A DNA stretch of 64,000 nucleotides from the NCBI GenBank assembly GCA_943737045.1, contig CALSFV010000358.1, positions 124,001-188,000 of the forward strand, written 5' to 3'. The stretch is from Parapristionchus giblindavisi (lineage: Eukaryota > Nematoda > Chromadorea > Rhabditida > Diplogasteridae). Below the pieces are notes generated by a model. It was not told the DNA's origin, searched no databases, and worked only from the letters and a program-made list of their open reading frames with translations. Position numbers and translations under genes: made by a program. Positions 11,273 through 22,720 of the stretch are shown here, one piece after another. The number at the start of each line of letters is the position of its first letter. Within the stretch, counting starts at the first letter, position 1.

Positions 11273-11775
11273 GGGTGGCGTAGCTGTGATCGAAGGTGCT
11301 ATGGAAGTCCCGTTATCGGACTCAGACCCGTCATAGTCAGCTGTTCTGTTTTCGTCGTTATTGATTGCAGCTGCCGTGGCATTCGTTCAGCTGTTGTATT
11401 CTTCAAAGGCTCTTCCTGAATTCATAGCATATAAATATTAATAATAGAAATTAACAATTGTTCTTGCGATAATTCAATCACACAACTGCCAATTTTTAGT
11501 ACACAAACAACCAGCGCATTCCTAGCATTTACTGCACACGAGTGTTGTTTATTCGAATGCATTTGTAGAATATTGTCGAATTAGCAACACTTCCATTCAC
11601 AAAGATAGCAATGTTGAAAGAAAGGCCACAACCCTAGCTATTATACCCAAAGCACTCCACTTCCCCAATTGGTGTTATATTTCCTAGATAGCTCTATTAA
11701 ATTATGAAAATAGCCTATAAAAAACTAACATATGTATTAGGTTGAGTCAGAATTTACCGTGGATTTCTGACACTA

Positions 11776-11900
11776 CTCTAGAACACCGGACCAGTCCACA
11801 AGGGAGCGAAAAATATAATAGAGACGAAGTAAAGAGCCTTTTATTCTAGACTGATCTACACTTTTTTGCTATACTATTGGACTGGTCCGGTGTTCTAGAG
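11776..11900. mobile_element. TA-flanked MITE with 25-bp inverted ends
   Basis: 125-bp element starting CTCTAGAACACCGGACCAGT and ending in its complement; TA on both sides (11774-11775, 11901-11902). Confidence 0.85.
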
Positions 11901-12435
11901 TAGTACCAACGAGCAGAGGAAGGAGAGCGAGCAACCGCATGTTCAAACATGAAGTGGTAGTAATGAAATGATCGAGAATGAAAGAGAATCTTACCAGTGG
12001 GTGCATAATAATCATTGTAAATTAAATTAAATTAAATCAAATTTGCACATTGTAGAGCCATTTTCAAGAGATCGAGGATCTTCATCGGTAATTACGGCGA
12101 AATCATTAAAGGATGACTGGAGAAGTCCCCAAAAAAATAACTAATTATCGATTAATTATACCTTCATTTGATATCGATTAGATGATCCTACTCTAATCTG
12201 CAATAAGGAATAGGCGAATATGAACAGCACGCGAGGAAGGTGGTCCCCGCGTAACTTATTCCCCCCAAGCTAAGGCTCCGCCCCAATTTGGGCTTCTGCT
12301 GTACTACCCATTTCGGACCCTAAAAACTATGGACCGATAGCGGTAACCACCTTCTATAGAATATTTAAACGCATATGATGTAAATCCTTAATTACCCACT
12401 ATAAATCGCTAGAAATCTTCGATTAACAATATACA

Positions 12436-12584
12436 CACAGAGAAAAAAAACGTGTACCCCACAGCACATAAGACCTGTGAAGTGTTATATTTAACACTTC
12501 TTGGGTGTTAATATAGCTCAAAATGCGTTAAATATACAACTTCAATGGTCTTATGTGCTGTGGGTTACACCTCTTTTCTCTGTG
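12436..12584. mobile_element. ACACAGAG-ended palindromic MITE
   Basis: Left arm ACACAGAGAAAA...CCCACAGCACATAAGACC, right arm GGTCTTATGTGCTGTGGG...CTCTGTGT. The centre contains a second small inverted repeat (AAGTGTTATATTTAACACTT). Confidence 0.8.
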
Positions 12585-12639
12585 TTTTCAAACAAGAAAA
12601 GTCGCGTGATATGCGACTGTTCGAGGAGGTATTAGAGCA

Positions 12640-12770
12640 TTAGACCACAGCGTTCTCATTACTTTCAAAGCAAGAACGACCGCTCAACATACAAACTCTC
12701 TCGAATACAATGGTCTCTCCTTTGTCTTGCTTTGGAAGAAAAATGGCTTGGACCAGAATACTGTGAGACA
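12640..12770. repeat. Dispersed repeat, direct partner at 43428-43545
   Basis: Shares ACAGCGTTCTCAT through TGGACCAGAATACTGTG with the second locus at high identity. No coding sense was recognised; flanks differ, so it behaves as a mobile or duplicated fragment. Confidence 0.7.
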
Positions 12771-13034
12771 GCCCTAATAGCCTATTAGCGAAGGCACACC
12801 TGAACTTGATTCAATCACATTTACGTTTATTTTGTTGCTATCTTTCTGCTGATTAATTGACATACAATTAAATCCCATTTAGATTGTTTAGTCTTGATTT
12901 TTCGGTGGTCATCGAAGAGTTTGGAGAAAAAACTATATCATAATTTCATTATTTCCATATCTAGCGTGAGTTAAAGCTCCGGAATGGTGATCGAAACTCG
13001 CTTGTGATATATTTGTATGTGAACATTTGTTTAA

Positions 13035-13146
13035 GGCACACCCCGAGCTAATTTTAAACTCTCCGCTCTGGCCACGCTCTCTCGCTTTCTTTGTCAACGA
13101 GAGATTGAGGTCAGAACAGAGAGTAAAATCAGTTCGGGATGTGCCA
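13035..13146. mobile_element. MITE family A (TTAA target)
   Basis: GGCACACCCCGAGCTAATTT at the left, near complement ending GGGATGTGCCA at the right, TTAA on both sides (13031-13034, 13147-13150). Inner part contains GCTCTGGCCACGCTCTCTCG and its rough complement. Confidence 0.85.
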
Positions 13147-13419
13147 TTAAAGGGATATTATACGGTCTCTTCGTCGTGCAATGCTCTCGTTTGCATATTA
13201 TCCTACGACCATTGTTGCATTCGAAGTTCGTTTTGAAGTCTGTGCATGAGCCCAACACTGCTTCACCTTACCAGAAAATAGAATTTCAAATAAGCTGTTC
13301 AAATAAATAGTAGATGCCATCATAATAAATTCTTTAACTGGCGCGAAGATAGTTGAGAGTTTTGCGCATATTTATCTTAATCGATTTTTTTGTTTCTTGT
13401 ACGTTTTAATCTAATTTGA

Positions 13420-13700
13420 TACGGTAGGTGGGTTACGGTAGCTGAAAAAAGGTTAGAAAAAATTGTCTCGTCCAGTTACCTAAGGAAGGACTAAGCACTA
13501 AATTTTAATCGCAAGTATGAAAAATAAAGTCAGTTTGCGTTATCCTGGTACGGTAGGTGGGTTACGGTTGCTGAAAATATTCTAGAAAAATTGATTCCGT
13601 CGAGTTACCCAAGGAAGGACTAAACACTGAATTTTTATCGCAAGTTTGAAAAATAAAGTCAGTTTGCGTTAACTTTGTACGCTATATGGGTTACAGTAGA
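13420..13700. repeat. Tandem 130-bp repeat, 2 copies plus a partial third
   Basis: Each unit starts TACGGTAGGTGGGTTACGGT and ends AAATAAAGTCAGTTTGCGTTA. Copies at about 13420-13551 and 13552-13679; a third begins at 13680 and breaks off. Confidence 0.8.
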
Positions 13701-13891
13701 GATAGTTGTCAGCTCCTTTACCAAATCGAAGCTCTGAATTGTTTTTTTCTTTCAGTTGGGAAGGTGCCTCCCTCTGTGGAGCGTGAGCTTTTCATTAATT
13801 GAAATTTATTTATTTGTCGATCTATCAACAGAATTATACAAATCAATAATTAATGTATGATAAATCAATAATCAATAAATCAATAATGTAG

Positions 13892-16800
13892 GCTGATCTC
13901 GACACGAACGAGTACGATCTGTGTAAGTCAGAAGATCGTATGATCGATACCGTCAATGTGCCCCAGCGAGCACTCTCTCCGAAAGAGAAGATGATGTTGG
14001 TTCTGGTTAGTAACATATTCAGCCTTATTTCCTCCCTTATTGTTAAAAGGAGAGTGGCCTCTCTCAATGGCCTCCTCATTGCGCACACTATTTGTCTGTT
14101 CTCCAACAACGAGCATGCGTAGGCCTTTGAGAAAGGTTTTAATCAATCACAGATTATCATGATCAAACATTTTTTCCCACGATTTGTCGCTGGTTTTCGC
14201 CATATTTTCATAGTTTGAAAATTTCTGCGGGTAACCGATCCATTCTTTAAAACTGTGAAAGCTACAATGTAAAAATGTTTTCTATGAATCCATGCTATTC
14301 TTTTCAGCCTCTGTTGAAGTACATGATTCCTCTTTCTCTCGTCTACCTGGCAGAATATTTGATCAATCAAGGAATCGTGAGTATTTTAAAAGCACACCCC
14401 GGGCTGATTTGAAACTCTCTGCTCTGGCTATGCCATCTCGCTTTCATTGACTGCGTTGCCAGAGCGGATAGTTTCAAATTAGCTTGGGGTGTGCGTTTAA
14501 CTGAATACCGTTTAATTTGGCTGCGTAGAATAGTCTTCATTGAGTATCATATCGCCAGGTGCAACTAATCTTCTTTGATTGCGACAACGGCTTCGGACTA
14601 TCACGAAGCAGTCAGTACAGATGGTACCAGGTGAGATCATTCGCTGACAAGGGAATCCCCGGAGGCCACACTCACCGATCTTGGCAAAATTTTTACTTGT
14701 GGTGAACCTCATATAGGTATGAGGTTTAGCGGTGTCGGGAGCTGCTTATCAATTTTTTGAAATTTTAAAATTCATTTTTAAGATCGACCAAAAAATGGGC
14801 GGTGCGCGCAGTGTGCACATAGAGATTACACACCACTCATTATCGCAAGTTCATTTTGACAGTGAAACAGATGTGTCGGTGGCGTAGTGTTAAGTTTCAT
14901 GCTTTGAGGTCGGTAGGTAGTATGTTCAATCCCTTCTGCGTTTTACTCTTTTGCAAGGACTTGTAAATTTCACAAGCATTTTTTTTGTCAACACATTCAA
15001 AATTGATTTTTGAAAAATATTTGAATATTTATTTATATTGTGTATAGTAAAATTTATCAAACGATAAAAATGGAATTTTAACAATAGTGATATTCTGCAA
15101 TAAAATGATTGAAACAAAATTCTAGATCACACAATGCACATTTAATGAATGGGAGATTTAAACAGTTAGGAGTTGAACAGCAATGAGAAAGCGAAGACGG
15201 GAACAGTGCCTGCACGGGTGAGAGAAATGGAGCAGGGGCAGTAATAGGGGGGGGGGGGGGGGGGGGGGGCGATCGATTCGGCAACGGATCATAAATCGGT
15301 TGGGAGATGGCCTGTGGCAACAAAATTTGCACCATTGTTATCAGTAGGATTGTACGGTGTTGGACTACCGTAACCGTCGGGAAACGCGAACTAATTTTTT
15401 TCATTCAACCCATGACCTTTTTAAAAAAAATTCATGACGTCCCGAGACCAAATACTAGTTGTCATTATATCAATAGTGAGCCGACTTTTACTTTATGGAT
15501 ACCGTAACCCGAACTACCGTATTCTAGCTGCTGTACCCTACAATATTATAGCGATGTTCACGGCAAATCGCGGTTTGATTACGGTAGTTCTGGTTACGTT
15601 ATCCTGTAAGATAAAAGTTGACTCACTAATGATATAACGTCAACTTGTATTTGATCTCGGATCATCATAATTTTTTGACTTCGGCAAATTTCAACCATGA
15701 CCCCGGGTCATGGGTCGACTGAAAAAATCAGTTCGCGATTTCCGACGGTCACGGTAGTCCAATACCGTACACTCCTACTGATAACAATGGTGCAAATTTT
15801 GTTGCCACAGGCCATCTCCCAACCGATTTATGATCCGTTGCCGAATCGATCGCCCCCCCCCCCCCCCCCCCTATTACTGCCCCTGCTCCATTTCTCTCAC
15901 CCGTGCAGGCATTGTTCCCGTCTTCGCTTTCTCATTGCTGTTCAACTCCTAACTGTTTAAATCTCCCATTCATTAAATGTGCATTGTGTGATCTAGAATT
16001 TTGTTTCAATCATTTTATTGCAGAATATCACTATTGTTAAAATTCCATTTTTATCGTTTGATAAATTTTACTATACACAATGTAAATAAATATTCAAATA
16101 TTTTTTCAAAAATCAATTTTGAATGTGTTGACAAAAAAAATGCTTGTGAAATTTACAAGTCCTTGCAAAAGAGTAAAACGCAGAAGGGATTGAACATACT
16201 ACCTACCGACCTCAAAGCATGAAACTTAACACTACACCACCGACACATCTGTTTCACTGTCAAAATGAACTTGGATAATGAGTGGTGTGTAATCTCTATG
16301 TGCACACTGCGCGCACCGCCCATTTTTTGGTCGATCTTAAAAATGAATTTTAAAATTTCAAAAAATTGATAAGCAGCTCCCGACACCGCTAAACCTCATC
16401 CCTATATGAGGTTCACCACAAGTAAAAATTTTGTCAAGATCGGTGAGTGTGGCCTCCGGGGATTCCCTTGTGAGTATCATGCCACATCAGAAAACAGTGT
16501 CTTGTACATTGTGATTGGGAAATTGATATTTCGCTGCGTAGATAAATCTAAGACTGAGTATCATTAATCTACTTTTGAATTTCGCTGCATAGACGACTGA
16601 GTATCATCTCTTGCAGGTGCTGTACCAGGTGGGAGTATTCATCTCCCGCTCATCAGTCGATATAATCGAACTGCCTCGCTTCGTTCTGTACATCCTACCT
16701 GTACTCCAAGTGGGTTCTTTGACTGAGTATCATTTTAAATTTTAGCTGCGTTGCTGATCTTCCAACACAATTATCACTTCTGATTCAACAAATATTACAA

Positions 16801-17776
16801 CGTTCTACTCAAATTCTCATTAGCATGGGGTGAATTATTATTTTAAAAAAAGTATTTTTTACAATTTCCAGATCGCCAATTGTCTCTTCTTCTTCTTCGA
16901 CGCACTCTACTTCTTCGTTCCACACATCGCCATCCTATTCGCGCTCATTGTCGTTGAGGTAACCGTCGTTACAATTTTACAATCATCTGTTTTTTTTTGG
17001 CTAAAGAATTCTTTCAAGCACATTCCGAGTTAATTTTACTCTACGTTCTGGCAGCGCTCTCTCATAAACAAAAAAAATGAAAGAGAGCATTGCCAGAGCA
17101 GAGAGTTTTAAGGGGAGAATGACCTCTCTCAATGGTCTCTTCATTGCGCACACTATTTCTCTGTTCTCTAACAACGAGAGAGCGTAGAGCGTTGAAGAGA
17201 CCGTTGACAAAGGTGTCAGCCCCTTTAAAATAGCTCTGGGTGTCCCTTTCAATGCATTCGTTGTCCAAGATTATAAACGTGTTAAAGTGGCTACGATAGA
17301 CATTTATTGAATGCGTTTTATTATTATCACAAAAAGGCTCATTCCAGGGCTTGCTCGGTGGTGCGTCCTACGTGAACACATTCAACAAGATTCATCGTGA
17401 GGTGAGTACCGCGGAAGTTTCCAAGTTTTAATCGTTGGCTACCATTTCCCACTGGGGGTGAAAGTCTCACTTTGATTAATCAATTCCACACTTTGGAAAA
17501 CTACTTCCGTCATTGGTTCACTATTTCCCACTTTGGTTAAAAATTTCCCAGTTTCGATAACCATTTCCCACTTTGGTTAACTATTTTCCACATTGGTTAA
17601 CTATTTCCCTCATTGGTTAACTATTTGCCACATTTCAGGTAGCACCGGATGTCCGTGAATACTCAATGTCGGTAGCGTCAGCATCGGATTCATTCGGAAT
17701 CGTGATATCCGGATTCGCCTCTATTCCCCTGCACAATTTCATCTGTTCTCAGCCCCTTCCAGGCATTCCTAACTGA
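13892..17776 (+). CDS. cln-3: CLN3 (battenin) family protein, 3' half of the gene
   Basis: Seven exons join in phase: 13892-14005, 14308-14376, 14559-14630, 16617-16709, 16872-16958, 17348-17401, 17639-17776 (208 residues, stop TGA). CLN3 is a multi-pass lysosomal membrane protein. Family hallmarks are all present in order: ALSPKEKMM, LVYLAEYLINQG, SSQYRWYQ, LYQVGVFISRSSV, GLLGGASYVNTF, and a C-terminal SMSVASASDSFG helix. The N-terminal half (roughly the first six membrane segments) was not found in the preceding 3.5 kb, which is repeats. Either the gene is 5'-truncated or the first exons lie upstream of the satellite. Introns hold family A and B MITEs and a 1.8-kb fold-back. The exon-intron joins and residues look intact, so decay is not evident in what remains. 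Confidence 0.9.
14047..14138. mobile_element. MITE family B in cln-3 intron
   Basis: Contains the family-B core CTCAATGGCCTCCTCATTGC and CACTATTTGTCTGTTCT; TTAA at both ends (14043-14046, 14139-14142). Confidence 0.75.
14390..14496. mobile_element. MITE family A in cln-3 intron
   Basis: AAGCACACCCCGGGCTGATT... to ...TTAGCTTGGGGTGTGCGT, TTAA at 14386-14389 and 14497-14500. Confidence 0.85.
14648..16470. mobile_element. 1.8-kb fold-back element in cln-3 intron
   Basis: Arms of about 690-850 bp are inverted copies: CAAGGGAATCCCCGGAGGCC at the left end, GGCCTCCGGGGATTCCCTTG at the right. TGA lies on both sides (14645-14647, 16471-16473), a 3-bp duplication of the T-N-A type used by PIF/Harbinger-like elements. 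Each arm has a homopolymer tract (poly-G near 15248-15270, poly-C near 15852-15871). Both arms carry the remnants of frames but none looks like a transposase, so it is non-autonomous. Confidence 0.85.
17017..17224. mobile_element. MITE A remnant joined to MITE B
   Basis: A degenerate family-A copy (17017-17107) is followed by a good family-B copy (17112-17224) flanked by TTAA (17108-17111 and 17225-17228). Both sit in the cln-3 intron after exon 5. Confidence 0.75.
17490..17636. repeat. Intronic minisatellite in cln-3
   Basis: About seven imperfect copies of a 20-21-bp unit (TTGGTTAACTATTTCCCACW) fill the last intron just before the acceptor at 17638. Confidence 0.8.
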
Positions 17777-18096
17777 GTATCATGTATTTGGCTGCGTAGA
17801 TTTTATCAATCTTCGCAGGGTATTCCGCAATGTTTCATTTTTCCTTTGGTTTGTTTCAAAATTGTTTGCAATATTTTGTGAATTTTAAATAATTTATTTG
17901 TTTTGTACAACTGACATGGCTCGAAGATAAAGAGTTACTGCATATCGTAAAACAATGCTCGTATCATTATTTTCAAACATTGAAATTCTCCTTCTCCTCC
18001 ATTGATCGATTTCTACTCGCATTCTTCTGTTGACGAATCTGCGATAATATATTCATTTACATATTCATTTATTTATTTTTAAAGTATAAAAGAAGT

Positions 18097-18377
18097 TGGA
18101 TTCAGCGGCATATATAGTAACTTCTAATTGGAGCGAAGCCAAACATGTACGAAAAGCTACAGAAATGCAGATAAAAGGACAAGTAAATCACCATTTTGCA
18201 GAGTATTGCAGTCCCGCTGCAAGCGTACTTTAGAATCATCACAACGACCAAACAACAGAAGAGAACGATCGCAATCTGGATGCAAATGGAACAATTTATT
18301 CACTTGCTTGATTGTCGTGTCAATACTAATTGTAAGATACCATTGATGAGGAACAAAAATCGATCAGTATTTTAAAG
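18097..18377 (+). CDS. Candidate 3' exons of an unrecognised gene
   Basis: A 59-codon open frame from the acceptor TTTTGCAG at about 18200 to TAA at 18375-18377 starts SIAVPLQAYFRIITTTKQQK. It can be joined in phase over a roughly 58-bp intron to an upstream piece reading AYIVTSNWSEAKH. No start or further exons were found, and the frame length is only modest evidence, so chance is a real alternative. Confidence 0.28.
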
Positions 18378-18476
18378 CTTTGCAAAATGCATTCATTACC
18401 GACCTTGAAATAGAATGAGAGCGATATCATTTCCATCGTGAGGAGGTCAGCATCTTCTGAAGTGGTTTTGTACGTA

Positions 18477-19881
18477 CAGTGCTGGACATAATGATAGGAC
18501 ACCCCTAAAATTTTGTGATTCCGTCCGAATGGTCAATGGAAATCAAAAGATGTATAACAGGTTAGTAATCAATCTTATGGCCATTCCTCGAGAATGGACC
18601 GAAGATACGATTGGGCATCCTCCTATAGAGGATAGAAATCACTTGAGGCTCGATGTCGCCCCCACTGCTTTTTGATGGCAGCCTTCAACTCGGCAAGGGT
18701 TGCATACTGTTTGGTGTTCTTGTGCACACGACTAACCAGGATACCCCATATGTTCTACATGTGGTTTGCATCGGGGTTGCACGTAGGGCATGGAAGAACT
18801 GTGATGTTCTTGACTGCGAACAATGGTTCTGAGGGGTTATGGCAAGCATGGAGGAGCTCTCTTTCTGGGAGATCTGGTGGCGGACACGGCTCTTCATCAT
18901 GAAGGGAACGAGGGTAGTCTGGTGCATCACCTGATACTCCGCATAGTCCATCCTGCTGGTGCGGAAGGAGATGGGCGGCTTGTCGAATTTTAAGAATGCG
19001 TCTCTGAACATGACTGAACTTCCTCCAGCTGAAATTACGCGGTTCCTTGAGGAACTCATGTCAGAAGCAGTTATAGCCATCCGGGCTATTGGAGTTGAAC
19101 TTCTTCTCATCGGTGAATGCAATCAGAAACCGATATTTTTTAAAATTCTTGAAAAAATTATCATGTATAGTACTGGGGCGCGTTCTTAAAATTCGACAAG
19201 CCGCATATCTCTTTCCGCACCAGCAGGATGGACTATGCGTAGTGTCAGGTGATGCACCAGACAACCCTCGTTCCCTTCATGATGAAGAGCCGTGTCCGCC
19301 ACCAGATCTCCCAGAAATAGAGCTCCTCCATGCTTGCCATAACCCCTCAAAACCATTGTTCGCAGTTAAGAACATCACAGTTCTTCCATGTCCTACGTGC
19401 AACCCCGATGCAAACCACATGTAGAACATATGGGGCATCCTGGTTAGTCGTGTGCACAAGAACACCAAACAGTATGCATCCCTTGCCGAGTTGAAGGCTG
19501 CCATCAAAAAGTAGTGGGGGCGACATCGAGCCTCAAGTGATTTCCATCCTCTATATTAGGATGCCCAATCGCATCTTCGGTCCATTCTCGAGGAAGGGCC
19601 ATAAGATTGATTACTAACCTGTTATTGACCCGTTGATGTTATGCAGAAGTTTGAAAAAAATAGTAACTTCTGAAAAAAATCAGGGTGTCCTATTATGTCA
19701 CATTAAAATTTCGATATATTATTATTTTCTCGTTGACCGGGAAAGTGAATATTCTCATACGTGGGCTACCTTAGTTATCCAAGGAGGGGATGCAAATGGA
19801 ATATACATCTTTTGATTTCCATTGACCTTTCGGCCGGAATCACAAAATTTTAGGGGTGTCCTATCATTATGTCGAGCACTG
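18477..19881. mobile_element. Snap-back Tc1-like element
   Basis: Ends CAGTGCTGGACATAATGATA and its complement ...TCATTATGTCGAGCACTG, TA on both sides (18475-18476, 19882-19883). Arms of about 480-500 bp are inverted copies of the 3' half of the same transposase gene, separated by a short single-copy middle. It could form a long hairpin RNA if transcribed. Confidence 0.88.
18620..19140 (-). pseudogene. Tc1-type transposase relic
   Basis: Minus-strand frames show FTDEKKFNSNSPDGYN (the first catalytic Asp region), then CNPDANHM and NIWGILVSRVHKN...SLAELKAAI of the Tc1 C-terminus. Stops interrupt it several times. The C-terminal half is repeated inverted on the plus strand at about 19190-19540. 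Confidence 0.85.
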
Positions 19882-19946
19882 TATTAACCAGTACATTTAA
19901 AAATGCGCCAGGATGATGTTGACACTAATTCTGATTAGATAGTTAT

Positions 19947-20337
19947 CTAAATTCTCATATTTCCCCTTGAATACGTACAAGAGGTAACAAGATATTGCGC
20001 TAACAACCGGAATATAACATGCGGGATATCAATCTTTAAATACTTAGCAACATTAGTAACCAGAATCGGACTGTTTAAGGTCTTCGAAATGGAGTCAACG
20101 TTCGATCCTAATGTCGCTTCGGTGCCAACGACCTGAAATTATGACGAAATAAATGAAATTCAATTTTGCCTTGAATTGTTCAGCTCTGTTCAGCGCTGTC
20201 AGCTCTGTTAACTTTCTCTCATGTATTTCACGTAAGAGCGAGAGAAAGTTGTCAGATCGGAGAGTCTGAACTCATTTCAAAGTGGTTTAAACGCAAACCT
20301 TGTCGAGGAACTTGTTTCCGAGCTCCTTTAGCGACAT
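19947..20337 (-). CDS. Small two-exon protein, 74 residues
   Basis: Exon 1 is 20337-20299 (MSLKELGNKFLDK) with donor GTTTGC; exon 2 is 20132-19947 with acceptor TTTCAG and stop TAG. The joined protein continues VVGTEATLGSNVDSISKTLN and a moderately hydrophobic stretch HVIFRLLAQYLVTS. Phase and splice sites agree. I do not recognise the family; the sequence could be one end of a larger protein. A diverged family-A-like palindrome sits in the intron (about 20185-20285). Confidence 0.6.
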
Positions 20338-20611
20338 CGCAAGGTAAATTTCTTCGTTGTTTCACTGGTAATTTGAACATGTAAATGAATTCTTGCACCA
20401 GAAATGAATGCTAAATATCAAAAAATGGCAAAAAGGAAACACGAGTTAAGAAATACAAATCGAGAAAAAGGTGATAGAAATGATAAGAATGTTTGTGCTG
20501 ATAAGAGCAGTAAAACTTCATGAGTCAAGCATTGATTTCTATTTTAAAGCATAGTTTTTGTTCAAATTGAATTAAGAAATGTTGTCAAAAATATTTAAAA
20601 AAAAACAATCT

Positions 20612-20815
20612 TCTAGTTGTGCGTATAAAATACACTTGCATAAGAAAATGACAAACGGTGCTAACGAATGGAAGTCACAATCGAGAGGCGGGCGAGATGT
20701 AGCCTTCTACATCTCGCCCCGCCTCTCGGTTGTCTCTCCGCTGCCTCTCTCTAACCCGGCTGTCCTTCGCGGCGCGCTATATGATATATAAAAGAGATCG
20801 GCATAGTTTCTGAAT
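20612..20815 (+). repeat. Family F dispersed element
   Basis: Shares CTTGCATAAGAAAATGACA, a CTCGCCCCGCCTCTCG block and GGCATAGTTTCTGAA with copies at 32917-33105, 53016-53215 and (inverted) 45925-46075. Each copy has TATAAAA near an end. This copy has an extra local inverted repeat, CGAGAGGCGGGCGAGATGTA and its complement. Confidence 0.75.
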
Positions 20816-20870
20816 TGCCCGATCGAGCTCATTATTCTGGGGTGGGTTCGAATCCCACCTCAGGCAAATT
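20816..20870 (+). pseudogene. Truncated tRNA-like fragment
   Basis: TTGCCCGATCGAGCTC...GGGTGGGTTCGAATCCCACC...TCAGGCAA: a good T-arm with GGTTCGAATCC and possible acceptor pairing, but no anticodon arm. It directly follows the family-F element. Confidence 0.5.
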
Positions 20871-20967
20871 TTTTTTGCTGATTTTTCGCTGGCCTACCAA
20901 TGCGGCCCCAGGCTTCTCCTTGGGCAATTCGGCATTTTAAAGTGTTTTTGTCCATTTTACTCGCTTA

Positions 20968-21865
20968 CAAGGGAACCATAACACATTCCCGTGGCGATAT
21001 GACTAGTGACATATACCATTCGAATCAGTATCCGATTTTGATAAGACACCGTTGATAAGAAAACTCAAATATTAAAGAGCTTCGAGAAAATCGATAATGA
21101 AAATCGCACAAATCCAAGGCAATGCAAGAGGCAATTGAGATCAACTCGGCTTTCAGCTCCTACCTCACCGACCCTTGTGGTGTAGTGGATAAAGCGCACG
21201 CGTTACATTATAATAATAATATTTATGCGTTTTCAAGGAAACACGGTACAGAAAATAACAAATAATATAAAATGTGTGAATGAATGATTTTTTTTTGCAT
21301 TTCGCAAGTGCATGGTTCGATGCCTGGAATGCGACATTATATTTTGCTGATTTTTCCAAGTTCAAAAATTCATGTCTATTGCTTCATTGTTATCCATTGT
21401 AGATGATTATCGATCGTCTGCTTAACCCCTGATCTCTTACTCGCGGGCTTTTGTGTCTGCATTATAGTTGTTTCAGCTTCAGATTCGACATTTATCATGT
21501 CAATTACGCCTTCCAACCAATGCTAAATTTCACAAATGTTAACGGCATAAACATTTGTTCGGTCTTCGAAAAAATCAGTAAAATATAATGTCGCATAACA
21601 GGCATGGAACCACGTACTTACAAAATGTAACGCGTGCGCCTTATCCACTACAACACAAGGGTCGGTGAGGTAGGAGCTGAAAGCCGAGTTGATCTCAATT
21701 GCCTCTTGCATTGCCTTGGATTTGTGTGATTTTCATTATCGATTTTCTCCAAGCTCTTAAATATTTTAGTTTTCTTATCAACGATGTCTTATCAGAATCG
21801 GATACTGATTCGAATGGTATATGTCACTAGTCATATCGCCACGGGAATGTGTTATGGTTCCCTTG
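20968..21865. mobile_element. Fold-back element with TTA duplication
   Basis: Left end CAAGGGAACCATAACACATT, right end its complement ...GGTTCCCTTG; TTA on both sides (20965-20967, 21866-21868). Arms of about 240 bp include a tRNA-like A-box region (GTGGTGTAGTGGATAAAGCG). Similar CAAGGG ends to the fold-back in the cln-3 intron. Confidence 0.85.
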
Positions 21866-22073
21866 TTAATTGTCTTTATTCCTTCTTGATTTCAATATTT
21901 CTCCAAATATTCGTGCTATTCAATAAACCTCTTGAAAAGATCGCGAATAGTTAACGTTGTAGCTCTTGTAGCAGAAGCATATGGTAGCATATCGTAAGTT
22001 ATAGTTGTATCACACGCATATCGGACCAGGAGTATTCATTTTTTTACCAGGAGTATTTAGCTCATTTGTCGAC

Positions 22074-22720
22074 AAGGGAAATCGGGCGATAGCGTTGGCT
22101 TAAAAGTGATGTTTAGACATTTCTACATTAAATTTGCTACAAGATAGCGTCGATGGAATTCCCCGGAGATGATCGTAAAGAGGTGATTTATTTTTTTGAA
22201 GATTAAAAATGTCCCAAAACATTGGTTTTTCGCACCTTACGGGAGCTATCGTACATGTAAAAATAGTTTTATCATGAACGGTGTGAATGGATCTGAACGG
22301 ATCAGGCCGATCAAACCGGATTGTGAGCGAGAAGGCCATTTTCGTTATTTTTCTTTCTTTTCATTGTTTTTCTTTCCTTCGAATATACTGTATTGAAAGA
22401 AATCACGCCAAAATATTGCCATTTAGCAAAATCATTGCTTTACAAATGAATAAATTGTTCCGATTATACGCTGAATAAATGGGTCAATCTTGGTTCATTG
22501 GAGCAATTTATTCCTCGCGAAAATGATGATTTTTATTAAATGGCAATATTTTGGCCTAATGTATTTCAATATAGTAGATTCGATGAAAAGAAAAACAATG
22601 AAAAGAAAGAAAAATAACGAAAATGGCCGGCTCGCTCGCAATCCCGTTTGATCGGCCTGATCCGTTCAGATCCATTCACACCGTTCATGATACAACTATT
22701 TTTACATGTACGATATACTA
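22074..22720. mobile_element. Fold-back with 180-bp arms
   Basis: Arms at about 22247-22430 and 22530-22718 are inverted copies (TACATGTAAAAATAGTTTTA / complement; GGATCTGAACGGATCAGGCC / complement). The sequence at 22074 starts CAAGGGAAATCGGGC, resembling the CAAGGG family, but the opposite terminus was not found. Confidence 0.65.

Larger units (their letters stand above)
11284..13034. other. Gene-free stretch with MITEs
   Basis: No exon could be supported on either strand. Contents: a TA-flanked MITE (11776-11900), an imperfect palindrome with GGAAGGTGGT...ACCACCTTC ends (about 12233-12356), a CACAGAG-ended MITE (12436-12584), and a dispersed repeat (about 12640-12770) matched at 43428-43545. 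Confidence 0.6.

Noticed and set aside
10833..11419. Overlapping Pro/Thr-rich and Gly/Val-rich frames on both strands
   Set aside because: All arise from the 30-bp minisatellite; no start, splice site or flanking domain decides between them. Kept only as a repeat.
14926..16386. Several 60-110-codon frames on both strands
   Set aside because: They lie in the arms of the fold-back element and mirror each other across the axis.
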